DNA of 64,000 nucleotides, taken from Thioalkalivibrio sp. ALJ7 (GTDB lineage Bacteria; Pseudomonadota; Gammaproteobacteria; Ectothiorhodospirales; Ectothiorhodospiraceae). The notes under the pieces were generated by a model. That model did not search any database. It was not told the origin of the DNA and saw only the letters and a program-made list of their open reading frames with translations. Shown here one piece after another: positions 45,853 through 52,884 of this stretch. Each line of letters starts with the position of its first letter. Position 1 is the stretch's first letter. A program made the translations under genes and the position numbers. The stretch spans positions 124,001 through 188,000 of the forward strand of contig NZ_AQXQ01000010.1 in NCBI RefSeq assembly GCF_000376865.1, written 5' to 3'.

Positions 45853-46770
45853 CTAACGATCATCGTATGCACCCTGCAGGGCAGCGAGATCGACCTTCTT
45901 CATCTTGAGGATGCACTGGGTGACCCGGCTGAGCTTGTCCGGATCGGGATCTTTCAGCATGTGGGACAGCTGTTCGGGGACGATATGCCAGGAGATCCCG
46001 TATGGATCCTTGAGCCAGCCGCATTGCTCGGCTTCTGGAACGGCCGACAGGGATGCCCAGCGCTGGTCGATCTCCTGCTGGTCGGCGCAGTTCACGACGA
46101 ACGATATGGCCTCGTTGAAGCCGAAATCGTGCTCCTGCGCGCTGTCCATAGCGGCGAACCATTGGCCTTCCAGCATGAAATCGGTGAACATCACCGTTCC
46201 TTCGCGGTCGGGTTCCATGTCGCTGGGGTAGCGGACGAGCTGCCCGCGTTGCGGATGGCGAAACTTCCACAGGTAGAAATCGGATGCCTCTTCCGCCTTG
46301 CCGCAGACGTTTCCAACAAACAGCAGCGACGGAATGATTGGCGGGCGTTCTTCCCCTCGCGGATCGGTCAGGATCAACTGCCATGACAGCCCGAACCGGT
46401 CCTGAATCCAGCCGTAGCGCTCGCTGAATGGATAGCGGTCCAGTGGCATGAGTACCTGGCCGCCGTGGGCAAGCTTCGCCCAGATCTCGTCGATCCGTGC
46501 TCTGGCGTCGGGATCACGCGAGGGGTCGAAATTGACCATGAACGAGATCGACGGGTTGAATCGGAACATTGAGCCCGCGTTGATCGCCATGAACGCATGA
46601 CCCCATAGAGCGAACGACACGACGTCGCAGTCGCCCCCCGGTGTGTCATGTAGCGTGGTCAGGTGTGTGATGCTCGAGTCGGGAAAGATCGAGCAATAAA
46701 AGTCCGCCGCCTCCCGGGCCTCGTTATCGAACAAGAGGTGGGGAACAATGATTTGGGGTGCGTGGCTCAT
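45853..46770 (-). CDS. Double VOC-domain protein (PhnB / 3-dmu-9_3-mt type)
   Basis: This 305-residue protein has two tandem copies of the PhnB-like glyoxalase fold, each starting with PHLLFDNEAREAADFYCSIFP or IPSLLFVGNVCGKAEEASDFYLWKF and ending GLSWQLI or GISWHIVP. No function is established for PhnB-type proteins. Their presence next to ECF42 sigma factors with YCII proteins is common. It overlaps the acetyltransferase gene by four bases (shared ATGA-type junction). Confidence 0.9.
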   Translation of the reverse strand: MSHAPQIIVPHLLFDNEAREAADFYCSIFPDSSITHLTTLHDTPGGDCDVVSFALWGHAFMAINAGSMFRFNPSISFMVNFDPSRDPDARARIDEIWAKLAHGGQVLMPLDRYPFSERYGWIQDRFGLSWQLILTDPRGEERPPIIPSLLFVGNVCGKAEEASDFYLWKFRHPQRGQLVRYPSDMEPDREGTVMFTDFMLEGQWFAAMDSAQEHDFGFNEAISFVVNCADQQEIDQRWASLSAVPEAEQCGWLKDPYGISWHIVPEQLSHMLKDPDPDKLSRVTQCILKMKKVDLAALQGAYDDR

Positions 46771-47366
46771 GGCGTCTCGTCTCCTGTTTCGGAGCGCTTG
46801 ATCGCGAAGGACCCCGTGTGGGGAACCTCGGTGTTCCCCAGGTTGGTGCCCGCGTGCGATGGGGGTGCATTGCGGGGATTGTTCAGGGGCAAGTCGAAGT
46901 GGAGCACGTCCTCGCGCTGGCCCAGGCCGGTGTAGAGCGCTATCGCGGCATTGTCGGTGCGATCGGCCTGGACGAATACCACCCAGGCACCCAGCTCGGC
47001 GGCGATGGCCTGGGTGTGGCGGATCAGGGCTGTGGCAATGCCGCGTCGGCGGAAGTCGTCGGCCACGGCGAGGTCATAGATGTAGACCTCGCTGCGGGCC
47101 TGTTCGATCTTGTCCAGGACATAAGCGACCAGACCGCCGACGACCTGACCTTCCGTTTCGGCGATCAGGGCGATGAACGTTTCTCGAGCCAGCAAGCGCT
47201 TGAGGTACTCGTCGGAGGGACGCGCACCCGAGTAGGTGTCCGGTTCCCCAAACACGTCCGCAAACAGATCGAGCAGGGCATGCGCGGCTGTCCGATCCGC
47301 CGGACCAAGGCGCCGGATCTTGAGCAAGGACCGCTCTTTCGGCGGGGGTGCCGGGTCAGCCGCCAT
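46767..47366 (-). CDS. GNAT acetyltransferase of the AAC(3)-I aminoglycoside family
   Basis: ATG 47366 gives a 199-residue GNAT protein; a TTG at 47396 has no ribosome binding site. By eye it matches AAC(3)-I gentamicin acetyltransferases throughout the core: ALLDLFADVFGEPDTYS, YLKRLLARETFIALIAE, IEQARSEVYIYDLAV, RRRGIATALI (acetyl-CoA P-loop) and ALYTGLGQREDVLHFD. The C-terminal tail of about 35 residues (from NNPRNAPPSHAG) is extra. It sits inside the ECF42-linked operon, so it is likely a chromosomal, non-mobile member. Its substrate cannot be deduced from sequence. Confidence 0.8.
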   Translation of the reverse strand: MAADPAPPPKERSLLKIRRLGPADRTAAHALLDLFADVFGEPDTYSGARPSDEYLKRLLARETFIALIAETEGQVVGGLVAYVLDKIEQARSEVYIYDLAVADDFRRRGIATALIRHTQAIAAELGAWVVFVQADRTDNAAIALYTGLGQREDVLHFDLPLNNPRNAPPSHAGTNLGNTEVPHTGSFAIKRSETGDETP

Positions 47367-47811
47367 CAGGAATCTCGGGTTCGACGAGGTAGGCAAGCAG
47401 GGTCAGCGATTCCTGCCAGCCGAGAACACAGAGCTCCGGTGGTATGGCCTCCGGCAGACCTTCCTGAAGAATATCCAGTGCGGTGCCGCAGGAGACTGGA
47501 TCCAGCGTTACGGTGAGCGTCATCTCGCCCCCGAGCGAGGGATCGTCGAAGCGGTCGCTGACGACAATTCGACGACCCGGGTCCAGTTCGCGGTACTCGC
47601 CGCTAAAATTGTGGTGAGTCCCCGTGGCAAAGTTGATGAAGCTCATCCGGTAGCCGCCGCCTACGCGAGCATCCATCTCGTGGACGCGCGCGGTAAAGCC
47701 GTACGGTGCATTCCATTTGGCAATAGCGTCGGGTTCCAGGAATGCGCGATAGACGCGCTCCGGCGGCGCGCGCAGGACGCGGTGCAGGTGGACGTTGCGG
47801 TCAGCGGACAT
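47356..47811 (-). CDS. SRPBCC / AHSA1-type domain protein
   Basis: This protein of 151 residues has the START-like fold with LHRVLRAPPERVYRAFLEPDAIAKWNAP at the N-terminus and CVLGWQESLTLLAYLVEP at the C-terminus. AHSA1/SRPBCC proteins bind small hydrophobic ligands; many accompany YCII and ECF sigma factors. It overlaps the acetyltransferase by 11 bases. Confidence 0.88.
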   Translation of the reverse strand: MSADRNVHLHRVLRAPPERVYRAFLEPDAIAKWNAPYGFTARVHEMDARVGGGYRMSFINFATGTHHNFSGEYRELDPGRRIVVSDRFDDPSLGGEMTLTVTLDPVSCGTALDILQEGLPEAIPPELCVLGWQESLTLLAYLVEPEIPDGG

Positions 47812-47863
47812 GGCTGATGGCCTCCGATGTTGAACGATAGATGGGAGGGGGCGCGTGATGCCG

Positions 47864-48220
47864 TCAGCGTTGGTGACAGGGGGCGCATTCGCGTACCTCG
47901 ACCGTTGCAAAGCGCGCGGCGGGGCAGCGTGTGGCCCATTCCACGGCTTCGTCGCGGTCGGCGCAGTCGATCAGGAAGAATCCGCCGATCATCTCCCGTG
48001 ACTCGATGAACGGGCCGTCGATAAAACGGGTCTTCCCTTCGTCGGATCGGATGCGCACGCCGTGGCGGTCGGGTCGCAGGGATTCGCTGGCAAGCAACTG
48101 GCCACGCGCGTCGAGTTCGGCGCCAAAGGCGAGCATTTCCGCGTAAAGCGCCTGCCCTTCGGCATCGCTGCGGGCATCGCGGTCGCCGTGATCTTCGAGG
48201 ATGAGCAACAGAAAGTTCAT
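47864..48220 (-). CDS. YCII-related (DGPF) domain protein
   Basis: This 118-residue protein carries the DGPF signature as TRFIDGPFIESREMIGGFFLIDCADRDEA. Its N-terminal MNFLLLILEDHGDRD matches the YCII family start. DGPF proteins are the marker neighbours of ECF42 sigma factors; their biochemical role is unknown. Confidence 0.92.
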   Translation of the reverse strand: MNFLLLILEDHGDRDARSDAEGQALYAEMLAFGAELDARGQLLASESLRPDRHGVRIRSDEGKTRFIDGPFIESREMIGGFFLIDCADRDEAVEWATRCPAARFATVEVRECAPCHQR

Positions 48221-48232
48221 GGTGGGTATCCC

Positions 48233-48616
48233 CTAACGCATTGAGTGGAGACCGAATCGATTGCCGTCCGGATCGCGTGCGATGACGCAGAAGCCGTAGT
48301 CGCCAATCGACTCCTTGGGGCTTTCGATCGAGCCACCGGCGGTCGCGACGCGTTCCGCCTCGATCCCGCAGTCGTCGCAGCCGAAATAGACCATGCAGCC
48401 GCCGGAACCGACCGGGTTGTCGGGACCCTGTACCAGCGCGCCAGCACACCCCGGCCGGTCTTCCTCCATCGGAAACATCCAGATCTCCGTGCTGGGGGCG
48501 AATACGCTGGTATCGGCTTGTGTGAGCGACATGTCCAGGACGGCTTCGTAGAACGCGCGGGCACGGCCGATATCCTCGGTGGGAATCTCGAACCAGACGA
48601 CGGGATTGGCGGCCAT
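48233..48616 (-). CDS. VOC-family protein, first gene of the ECF42-linked operon
   Basis: ATG 48616 follows AGGAG. The 127-residue product has a single vicinal-oxygen-chelate fold: VVWFEIPTEDIGRARAFYEAVL at the start, GGCMVYFGCDDC in the middle and GDYGFCVIARDPDGNRFGLHS at the end, as in glyoxalase-like proteins. Metal ligands are not certain. It is the first of seven leftward genes (VOC, YCII, SRPBCC, GNAT, PhnB, DUF1428, sigma factor) and lies 64 bases after a predicted ECF42 promoter. Confidence 0.9.
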   Translation of the reverse strand: MAANPVVWFEIPTEDIGRARAFYEAVLDMSLTQADTSVFAPSTEIWMFPMEEDRPGCAGALVQGPDNPVGSGGCMVYFGCDDCGIEAERVATAGGSIESPKESIGDYGFCVIARDPDGNRFGLHSMR

Positions 48617-48679
48617 GGCGGTATCTCCTCTGGCGGGATCGAACAAACGGGCGCGGTGCAGCGGGCCCTTTGAACTGTA

Positions 48680-48706
48680 GACGAACGGGAATCGGGAAAA
48701 TCGACA
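48680..48706 (-). promoter_or_regulatory. Predicted ECF42 sigma-factor promoter
   Basis: On the minus strand TGTCGA (48701-48706) and CGTC (48680-48683) are spaced by 17 bases. This matches the target motif described for ECF42 factors (TGTCGA in -35, CGTC or CGAC in -10), as I recall it. A start near 48672 would give a leader of about 56 bases for the VOC gene, so the sigma factor probably activates its own operon. Confidence 0.7.
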
Positions 48707-48998
48707 AGGTTGTTTAAACCAGTCGAAAGGATCGGGAGGGGGCTGCGATCGATCGGGACTGACGCCAGTGCGAGCGGCTGTACCGTAGACGGATTACGCG
48801 GGGTCAGACGTGCGAAAGGGGCCACTTTAGTACCCTTAGCTTGAATCTGGCGGAGAGGGAGGGATTACTCGGCACGATGTGCCTTGTCCTTCGGGTCGTC
48901 ACCTGCGGTGACGTTCTGGCATCGCTGCGCGCTGCCGGCCAAACCATCTATTTTCTAACCCTCGGGTTCGAATCCCGGAACGCTGGGGCTGGAAACGC

Positions 48999-49022
48999 AA
49001 AAGGGGCCATTTAGGCCCCCTT
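48999..49022 (-). terminator. Terminator-like hairpin inside repeat unit
   Basis: Minus strand AAGGGGGCC-TAAAT-GGCCCCTTTT: stem of eight pairs, then TTTTGCG. It lies just after the second copy of the tRNA 3' end, as the true terminator lies after the tRNA itself. Confidence 0.6.
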
Positions 49023-49185
49023 GCTGAATTTGGCGGAGAGGGAGGGATTACGGCGACGTTGTCGCCGCCCTACGGGCCGCCTCCGCTGCGCTGCGGCGTT
49101 CCGATATCGCGATGCGCCATCGGTCGAACCATCGTTTCTGATTCCTCGGGTTCGAATCCCGAGACCTCAGGGGCCAAGACGTGCG

Positions 49186-49208
49186 AAAGGGGCCACTTGG
49201 ACCCCTTT
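49186..49208 (-). terminator. Terminator-like hairpin after tRNA-Ser(CGA)
   Basis: Minus strand AAAGGGG-(TCCAAGTGG)-CCCCTTT, then CGCACG: the stem has a small bulge. It begins nine bases beyond the tRNA CCA end and is probably the tRNA terminator. Confidence 0.65.
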
Positions 49209-49217
49209 GCTTGAATT

Positions 49218-49307
<90 letters not shown>

Positions 49308-49436
49308 GAATTGTTGCACCGTGCGGGGTCGAGCCGCGACGGCGGAGCGAATCCTAGCAGATTCGTGTGCCGGAGCGGTAGCCGGCCCGGCAGGCGCAGG
49401 CTCGAGGTCTACTAACCGTTCCTTCAGGCCGTTCCC

Positions 49437-50081
49437 TCAGGGCATCAAGCGCAGAATTTCCCAGTCGCTGCCGACGCGACGGTACTGGAAGCGATCGTGC
49501 AGGCGGCTCGGCCGGCCCTGCCAGAATTCGAATAGCTCCGGTTGCAGGCGATAGCCGATCCAGGCGGCATCGCGCGGGATGGGTCCGTCCGGATGTTGCT
49601 CGCTCAGTGTGCGTACGCGCTGCTCCAATGCTTCGCGGTCAGCGACCGGGTGGCTCTGAGTGGAGGCGGCGGCCGCGAGTTGGCTGCCGCGGGGGCGTTG
49701 ATGGAAGTATTCGTCGGCCAGTTCGCCCGGTAGGGCGGTGACCGGTCCTTCCACGCGAATCTGGCGTTCGGTTTCCGGCCAGTAGAACAACAGCGCGGCC
49801 CGAGGGTTTTCGTTCAGGTCCTGGCCTTTGCGGCTGCGGGAGTCGGTGTACCAGGCGAGGCCTTCGGCATCCACATGCTTGAGCAGGACAGTGCGGGCGG
49901 AGGGCTGGCCGTCGGCGTCTGCGGTGGCGAGGATCATGGCGGTGGGGTCCGGGTTGCCGGCGTCGCGGGCGGCCTCCAGCCAGTCATTGAGGAGGCTCAG
50001 CGGGTTCTCCCGAAGGTCTCGGCGTCGCAGCTCCGCATGCGTGTAGTCGCGGCGGGTATGGCGGTGATCGGCAGTGCTCAT
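49437..50081 (-). CDS. pdxH: Pyridoxamine/pyridoxine 5'-phosphate oxidase
   Basis: PdxH uses FMN and O2 to form pyridoxal phosphate. The 214-residue product has NPLSLLNDWLEAARDAGNPDPTAMILATADADGQPSARTVLLK near the N-terminus and FYWPETERQIRVEG. The C-terminal family motif is GYRLQPELFEFWQGRPSRLHDRFQYRR. ATG 50081 gives MSTADHRHTRRDY. The size matches the E. coli enzyme. Confidence 0.96.
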   Translation of the reverse strand: MSTADHRHTRRDYTHAELRRRDLRENPLSLLNDWLEAARDAGNPDPTAMILATADADGQPSARTVLLKHVDAEGLAWYTDSRSRKGQDLNENPRAALLFYWPETERQIRVEGPVTALPGELADEYFHQRPRGSQLAAAASTQSHPVADREALEQRVRTLSEQHPDGPIPRDAAWIGYRLQPELFEFWQGRPSRLHDRFQYRRVGSDWEILRLMP

Positions 50082-50204
50082 GAGGGCCTCGGTGGTGGGG
50101 CAGCGATGCACTCATCATACGGTGCGCCGGAGGAATCGGAAATTTGTGGGCTTTTCGGTGTCACACCCCAAGACGATCAATAACAACCGCAAGGAGCACC
50201 TCAC

Positions 50205-51767
50205 ATGGCCGCACCGATTATCGCTGCAGTGGAACCCAAGGGCGTGGAGCTAAAAAAGGGCGAGGAGTACGCATTCTGCCGCTGCGGACGCTCTCAGGAT
50301 CAGCCGTTCTGTGATGGGTCGCATCAGGGCACGGGGATCGAACCGCTGATGTTCACCGCAGAAGAGGATGGCGAGGCCTTTCTCTGCCAGTGCAAGCAAT
50401 CCGGCAACCTGCCGTATTGCGATGGCACCCACGCGCAGCTGGATGCGGACAAAGTCGGCAGGTCTGCAAGCGTGGACCTGGATGCGCCACAGGATACGGA
50501 GGATGACTCCAAAGCTCCGGGCCCACGCAATACGGAAACGGAGCCCCATGTGGAGTGGATTCATGCCGTGGCACGTGGGGGTCTGGAAGCGGTCGGGCGC
50601 CACGGTACGACGGTGGCGATGGGCGTGCCCCGCGACGATCTTCCAAGCTGGGACGGGATGCAGTTGCTGGCGGCTCAGTTGGCGACACCTCCGTTGGAAG
50701 AAGATGCGGAGGTGAACACCCGTCTGGTAATTGGCCCGGAGGCGAAGCGCCCTCTGGAGCTGGATATTCCCTTGCTGGTGTCGGACATGAGCTTCGGTGC
50801 GCTGTCGCGGGAGGCGAAGATTGCCCTGGCCCGAGGGGCGGAGCGAGCGGGCACCGGGATCTGCTCTGGCGAGGGCGGCATGCTGGAGGCCGAGCAGCAG
50901 GAAAACTCCCGCTATCTATTCGAGTTGGGGCCGGCCCAGTTTGGCTATTCCGATGCGGCGCTGAAGAAGATTCAGGCGTTTCATTTCAAGGCGGGGCAGG
51001 CGGCCAAGACCGGTGTAGGCGGTATCCTGCCCGGCAGTAAGGTGAGTGAGGAGATTGCCCAGGTGCGTGGCATCGATGAAGGGCAGGATGCCCATTCACC
51101 CGCCGCGAACAAGGAACTGAAGACGCCCGCCGACTTTCGGCGCTTTGCGGACTCGGTTCGTGAGAAGACGGGCGGGGTGCCGGTGGGATTTAAGCTTTCG
51201 GCCAATCACATCGAGGCGGACTTGGCCTTTGCCCTCGAGGCTGGGGCGGACTACCTGATTCTCGACGGTCGCGGCGGCGGAACCGGCGCGTCGCCGGCCC
51301 TGCTACGCGATCACATCAGCGTGCCGACGATCCCGGCCCTGGCCCGAGCCCGGCGGTTTCTGGATGCGAATGGGGCCTCGGGGCGGGTGACGCTACTCGT
51401 GACCGGCGGCCTGCGCACGCCCGCGGACTTCGTGAAGGCCATGGCCCTGGGGGCCGACGGCATTGCGTTGGCGAACTCGGCGATTCAGGCCGTGGGCTGT
51501 GTGGGCGCACGCATGTGCCACACCAACCAGTGCCCCAGTGGTGTCGCAACCCAGGACCCGAAGCTGCGGGCGCGGCTGGATCCGCAGGAGGGTGCAGAAC
51601 GCCTCGGGCGCTTCCTTCAGGGGTCGACGGAATTGATGCGGGTCCTGGCCAGGGCCTGCGGTCATGCGAACCTGGAAGACTTTGGACCGAACGACCTGAC
51701 GACCTTTGATCGCAATCTCGCCCGACTGGCCGGGATTCAGTATGCCGGCGTGTTGGAAGGCACATGA
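50205..51767 (+). CDS. Fusion of two CDGSH iron-sulfur domains with a glutamate synthase-like FMN domain
   Basis: The protein is 520 residues. The first 80 hold two CDGSH motifs, CRCGRSQDQPFCDGSH and CQCKQSGNLPYCDGTH, each with the three Cys and one His that bind a 2Fe-2S cluster in mitoNEET-type proteins. The rest (about 120-520) is a GltB domain-2-like FMN TIM barrel with LVSDMSFGALSREAKIALARG, GEGGMLEAEQQENSRYLFELG, ICSGEGG, SAHSPAANKE-type and DGRGGGTGASP segments and a C-terminal Cys-rich CHTNQCPSGVATQDP. Such proteins are called glutamate synthase-related. Physiological substrates are unknown; redox delivery from the CDGSH clusters to FMN is a plausible inference. Confidence 0.88.
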   Translation: MAAPIIAAVEPKGVELKKGEEYAFCRCGRSQDQPFCDGSHQGTGIEPLMFTAEEDGEAFLCQCKQSGNLPYCDGTHAQLDADKVGRSASVDLDAPQDTEDDSKAPGPRNTETEPHVEWIHAVARGGLEAVGRHGTTVAMGVPRDDLPSWDGMQLLAAQLATPPLEEDAEVNTRLVIGPEAKRPLELDIPLLVSDMSFGALSREAKIALARGAERAGTGICSGEGGMLEAEQQENSRYLFELGPAQFGYSDAALKKIQAFHFKAGQAAKTGVGGILPGSKVSEEIAQVRGIDEGQDAHSPAANKELKTPADFRRFADSVREKTGGVPVGFKLSANHIEADLAFALEAGADYLILDGRGGGTGASPALLRDHISVPTIPALARARRFLDANGASGRVTLLVTGGLRTPADFVKAMALGADGIALANSAIQAVGCVGARMCHTNQCPSGVATQDPKLRARLDPQEGAERLGRFLQGSTELMRVLARACGHANLEDFGPNDLTTFDRNLARLAGIQYAGVLEGT

Positions 51768-51792
51768 ATGCCTAAATTCGACATGCCTTATG

Positions 51793-51798
51793 TATAAT
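51793..51798 (+). promoter_or_regulatory. Candidate -10 element before globin genes
   Basis: TATAAT lies 40 bases upstream of the GTG start of the first globin gene. It is in a short AT-rich tract; a convincing -35 hexamer at 16-18 bases is not seen. Confidence 0.4.
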
Positions 51799-51837
51799 TC
51801 TTGAGCGGACTGTGCCGCGTTGACCGGGGATCCGGGT

Positions 51838-52281
51838 GTGAACAATCTTGATGTTCGGCAGAGCTATCAGCGCTGCCGCTCTGAAGGGGCCTTTCTGGGC
51901 CGCTTTCTTGCCCGGTTTCTGTCCTCCGATAAACGCGTGGATGCGACGCTAGGCCGCTACACGAAGGCCCGTCAGGAGGTGATCCTGGATCAGTCGGTTC
52001 GTGCGGTCATCCAGCAAAGTCGCTCTGGGTCCGCGCCCGCCGATGGCATCCATCGTGTGGTCCAGGTGCACAGCCCGCACGGCGACGTACCGATCGACCC
52101 GTCGTTGTACCCAATTTGGGTCGAGAGCCTGATCGCAACCATCAAGGAAACGGACCCCGAATGGGTCGCGGCTCTAGAACCAGAATGGCGTGCCGCCATT
52201 GCACCTGCGGTAGACGTTCTGATGGAACTGCACATGGCTGGACGGCCGGGCGGCGATCGCGGCGGCGCCTCCAGGGTTTGA
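51838..52281 (+). CDS. Globin-like protein lacking Tyr B10 and Phe CD1
   Basis: GTG 51838 gives a 147-residue protein that aligns without gaps to its neighbour over the first 90 residues. It has the globin helix pattern and the proximal-His region VVQVHSPHGDVPIDPSLYPIW (H81 likely F8). Where the second copy has Tyr24 and Phe38 (B10 and CD1, which shape the haem pocket), this one has Leu24 and Leu38. It may bind haem poorly or have another role. The two genes are tandem duplicates (65-bp gap). Confidence 0.7.
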   Translation: MNNLDVRQSYQRCRSEGAFLGRFLARFLSSDKRVDATLGRYTKARQEVILDQSVRAVIQQSRSGSAPADGIHRVVQVHSPHGDVPIDPSLYPIWVESLIATIKETDPEWVAALEPEWRAAIAPAVDVLMELHMAGRPGGDRGGASRV

Positions 52282-52346
52282 TCTGGATCAGAGTGGGGCG
52301 CTCGGAGCCTCGGTAGCATGGCCCGGTTTTCACAGCGGGGCCTGCC

Positions 52347-52745
52347 ATGAGCTATTCCGATGTCCATCAGAGTTACGGTCGCTGTCGCCGCGCCGGCAAC
52401 TTTGTGGATCGTTTCTACGAACGTTTCCTGGCCGCGGATGACCGCGTGGCGGCGGCGTTCCAGACCACCAACTGGTCGCAGCAAAAGCGGGCCCTGGGCC
52501 AGGCGGTCTCAACCGCGATCAGCTATGCCGAAGGCGAAAGCTTCGTGGCTCCCACCATGGAGAAGATGGCGGAGGTGCACAGCCGCCATGGCCGCGTCCC
52601 GGTCGAGCCGGAACTGTACGGGGTGTGGCTGGAGTGCATGGTGGAGACCGCGCGCGAGGTCGACCCCCGCTGGGAGGAGCCGCTGGCCCAGCGTTGGCGG
52701 GGTGCTTTAAGCCCCGCGATCGACCTGTTTATCGAGCGCTACTGA
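52347..52745 (+). CDS. Single-domain globin
   Basis: This 132-residue protein matches bacterial single-domain globins in length. Tyr24 (likely B10) and Phe38 (likely CD1) are present, and the proximal His is in MEKMAEVHSRHGRVPVEPELY (His81). The tail ends RGALSPAIDLFIERY. These proteins bind O2 or NO; no reductase domain is attached. The family call is from the pattern of landmark residues, not from a database search. Confidence 0.75.
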   Translation: MSYSDVHQSYGRCRRAGNFVDRFYERFLAADDRVAAAFQTTNWSQQKRALGQAVSTAISYAEGESFVAPTMEKMAEVHSRHGRVPVEPELYGVWLECMVETAREVDPRWEEPLAQRWRGALSPAIDLFIERY

Positions 52746-52884
52746 TTTCAAATGGGGTGCGTAACGCGTGCCTATGTACCCTTTGCAAGGCCTGTTGATC
52801 GGCGTGTGTTGTTGATCTCGGGGCGTCCGGGGCGTGTAATGCGCGCATTTCCTGTTGCCGGCGCTCGCCGGAAGAAGCCTGGTC

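Larger units (their letters stand above)
48816..49217 (-). repeat. Tandem tRNA-Ser 3'-end repeat array (two full units, one partial)
   Basis: Copies of the 19-base tRNA-Ser 3' end (minus strand AATCCCTCCCTCTCCGCCA) lie at 49031-49049 and 48848-48866. They are 187 and 183 bases apart counting from the true tRNA end at 49218-49236. Each unit on the minus strand starts with AATTCA and a terminator-like hairpin (49186-49208; 48999-49022; a weaker one at 48816-48837). It continues with an inverted T-arm and then an about 100-bp core, and finishes with the 19-base copy. The E. coli tyrT repeats have the same design. Confidence 0.85.
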
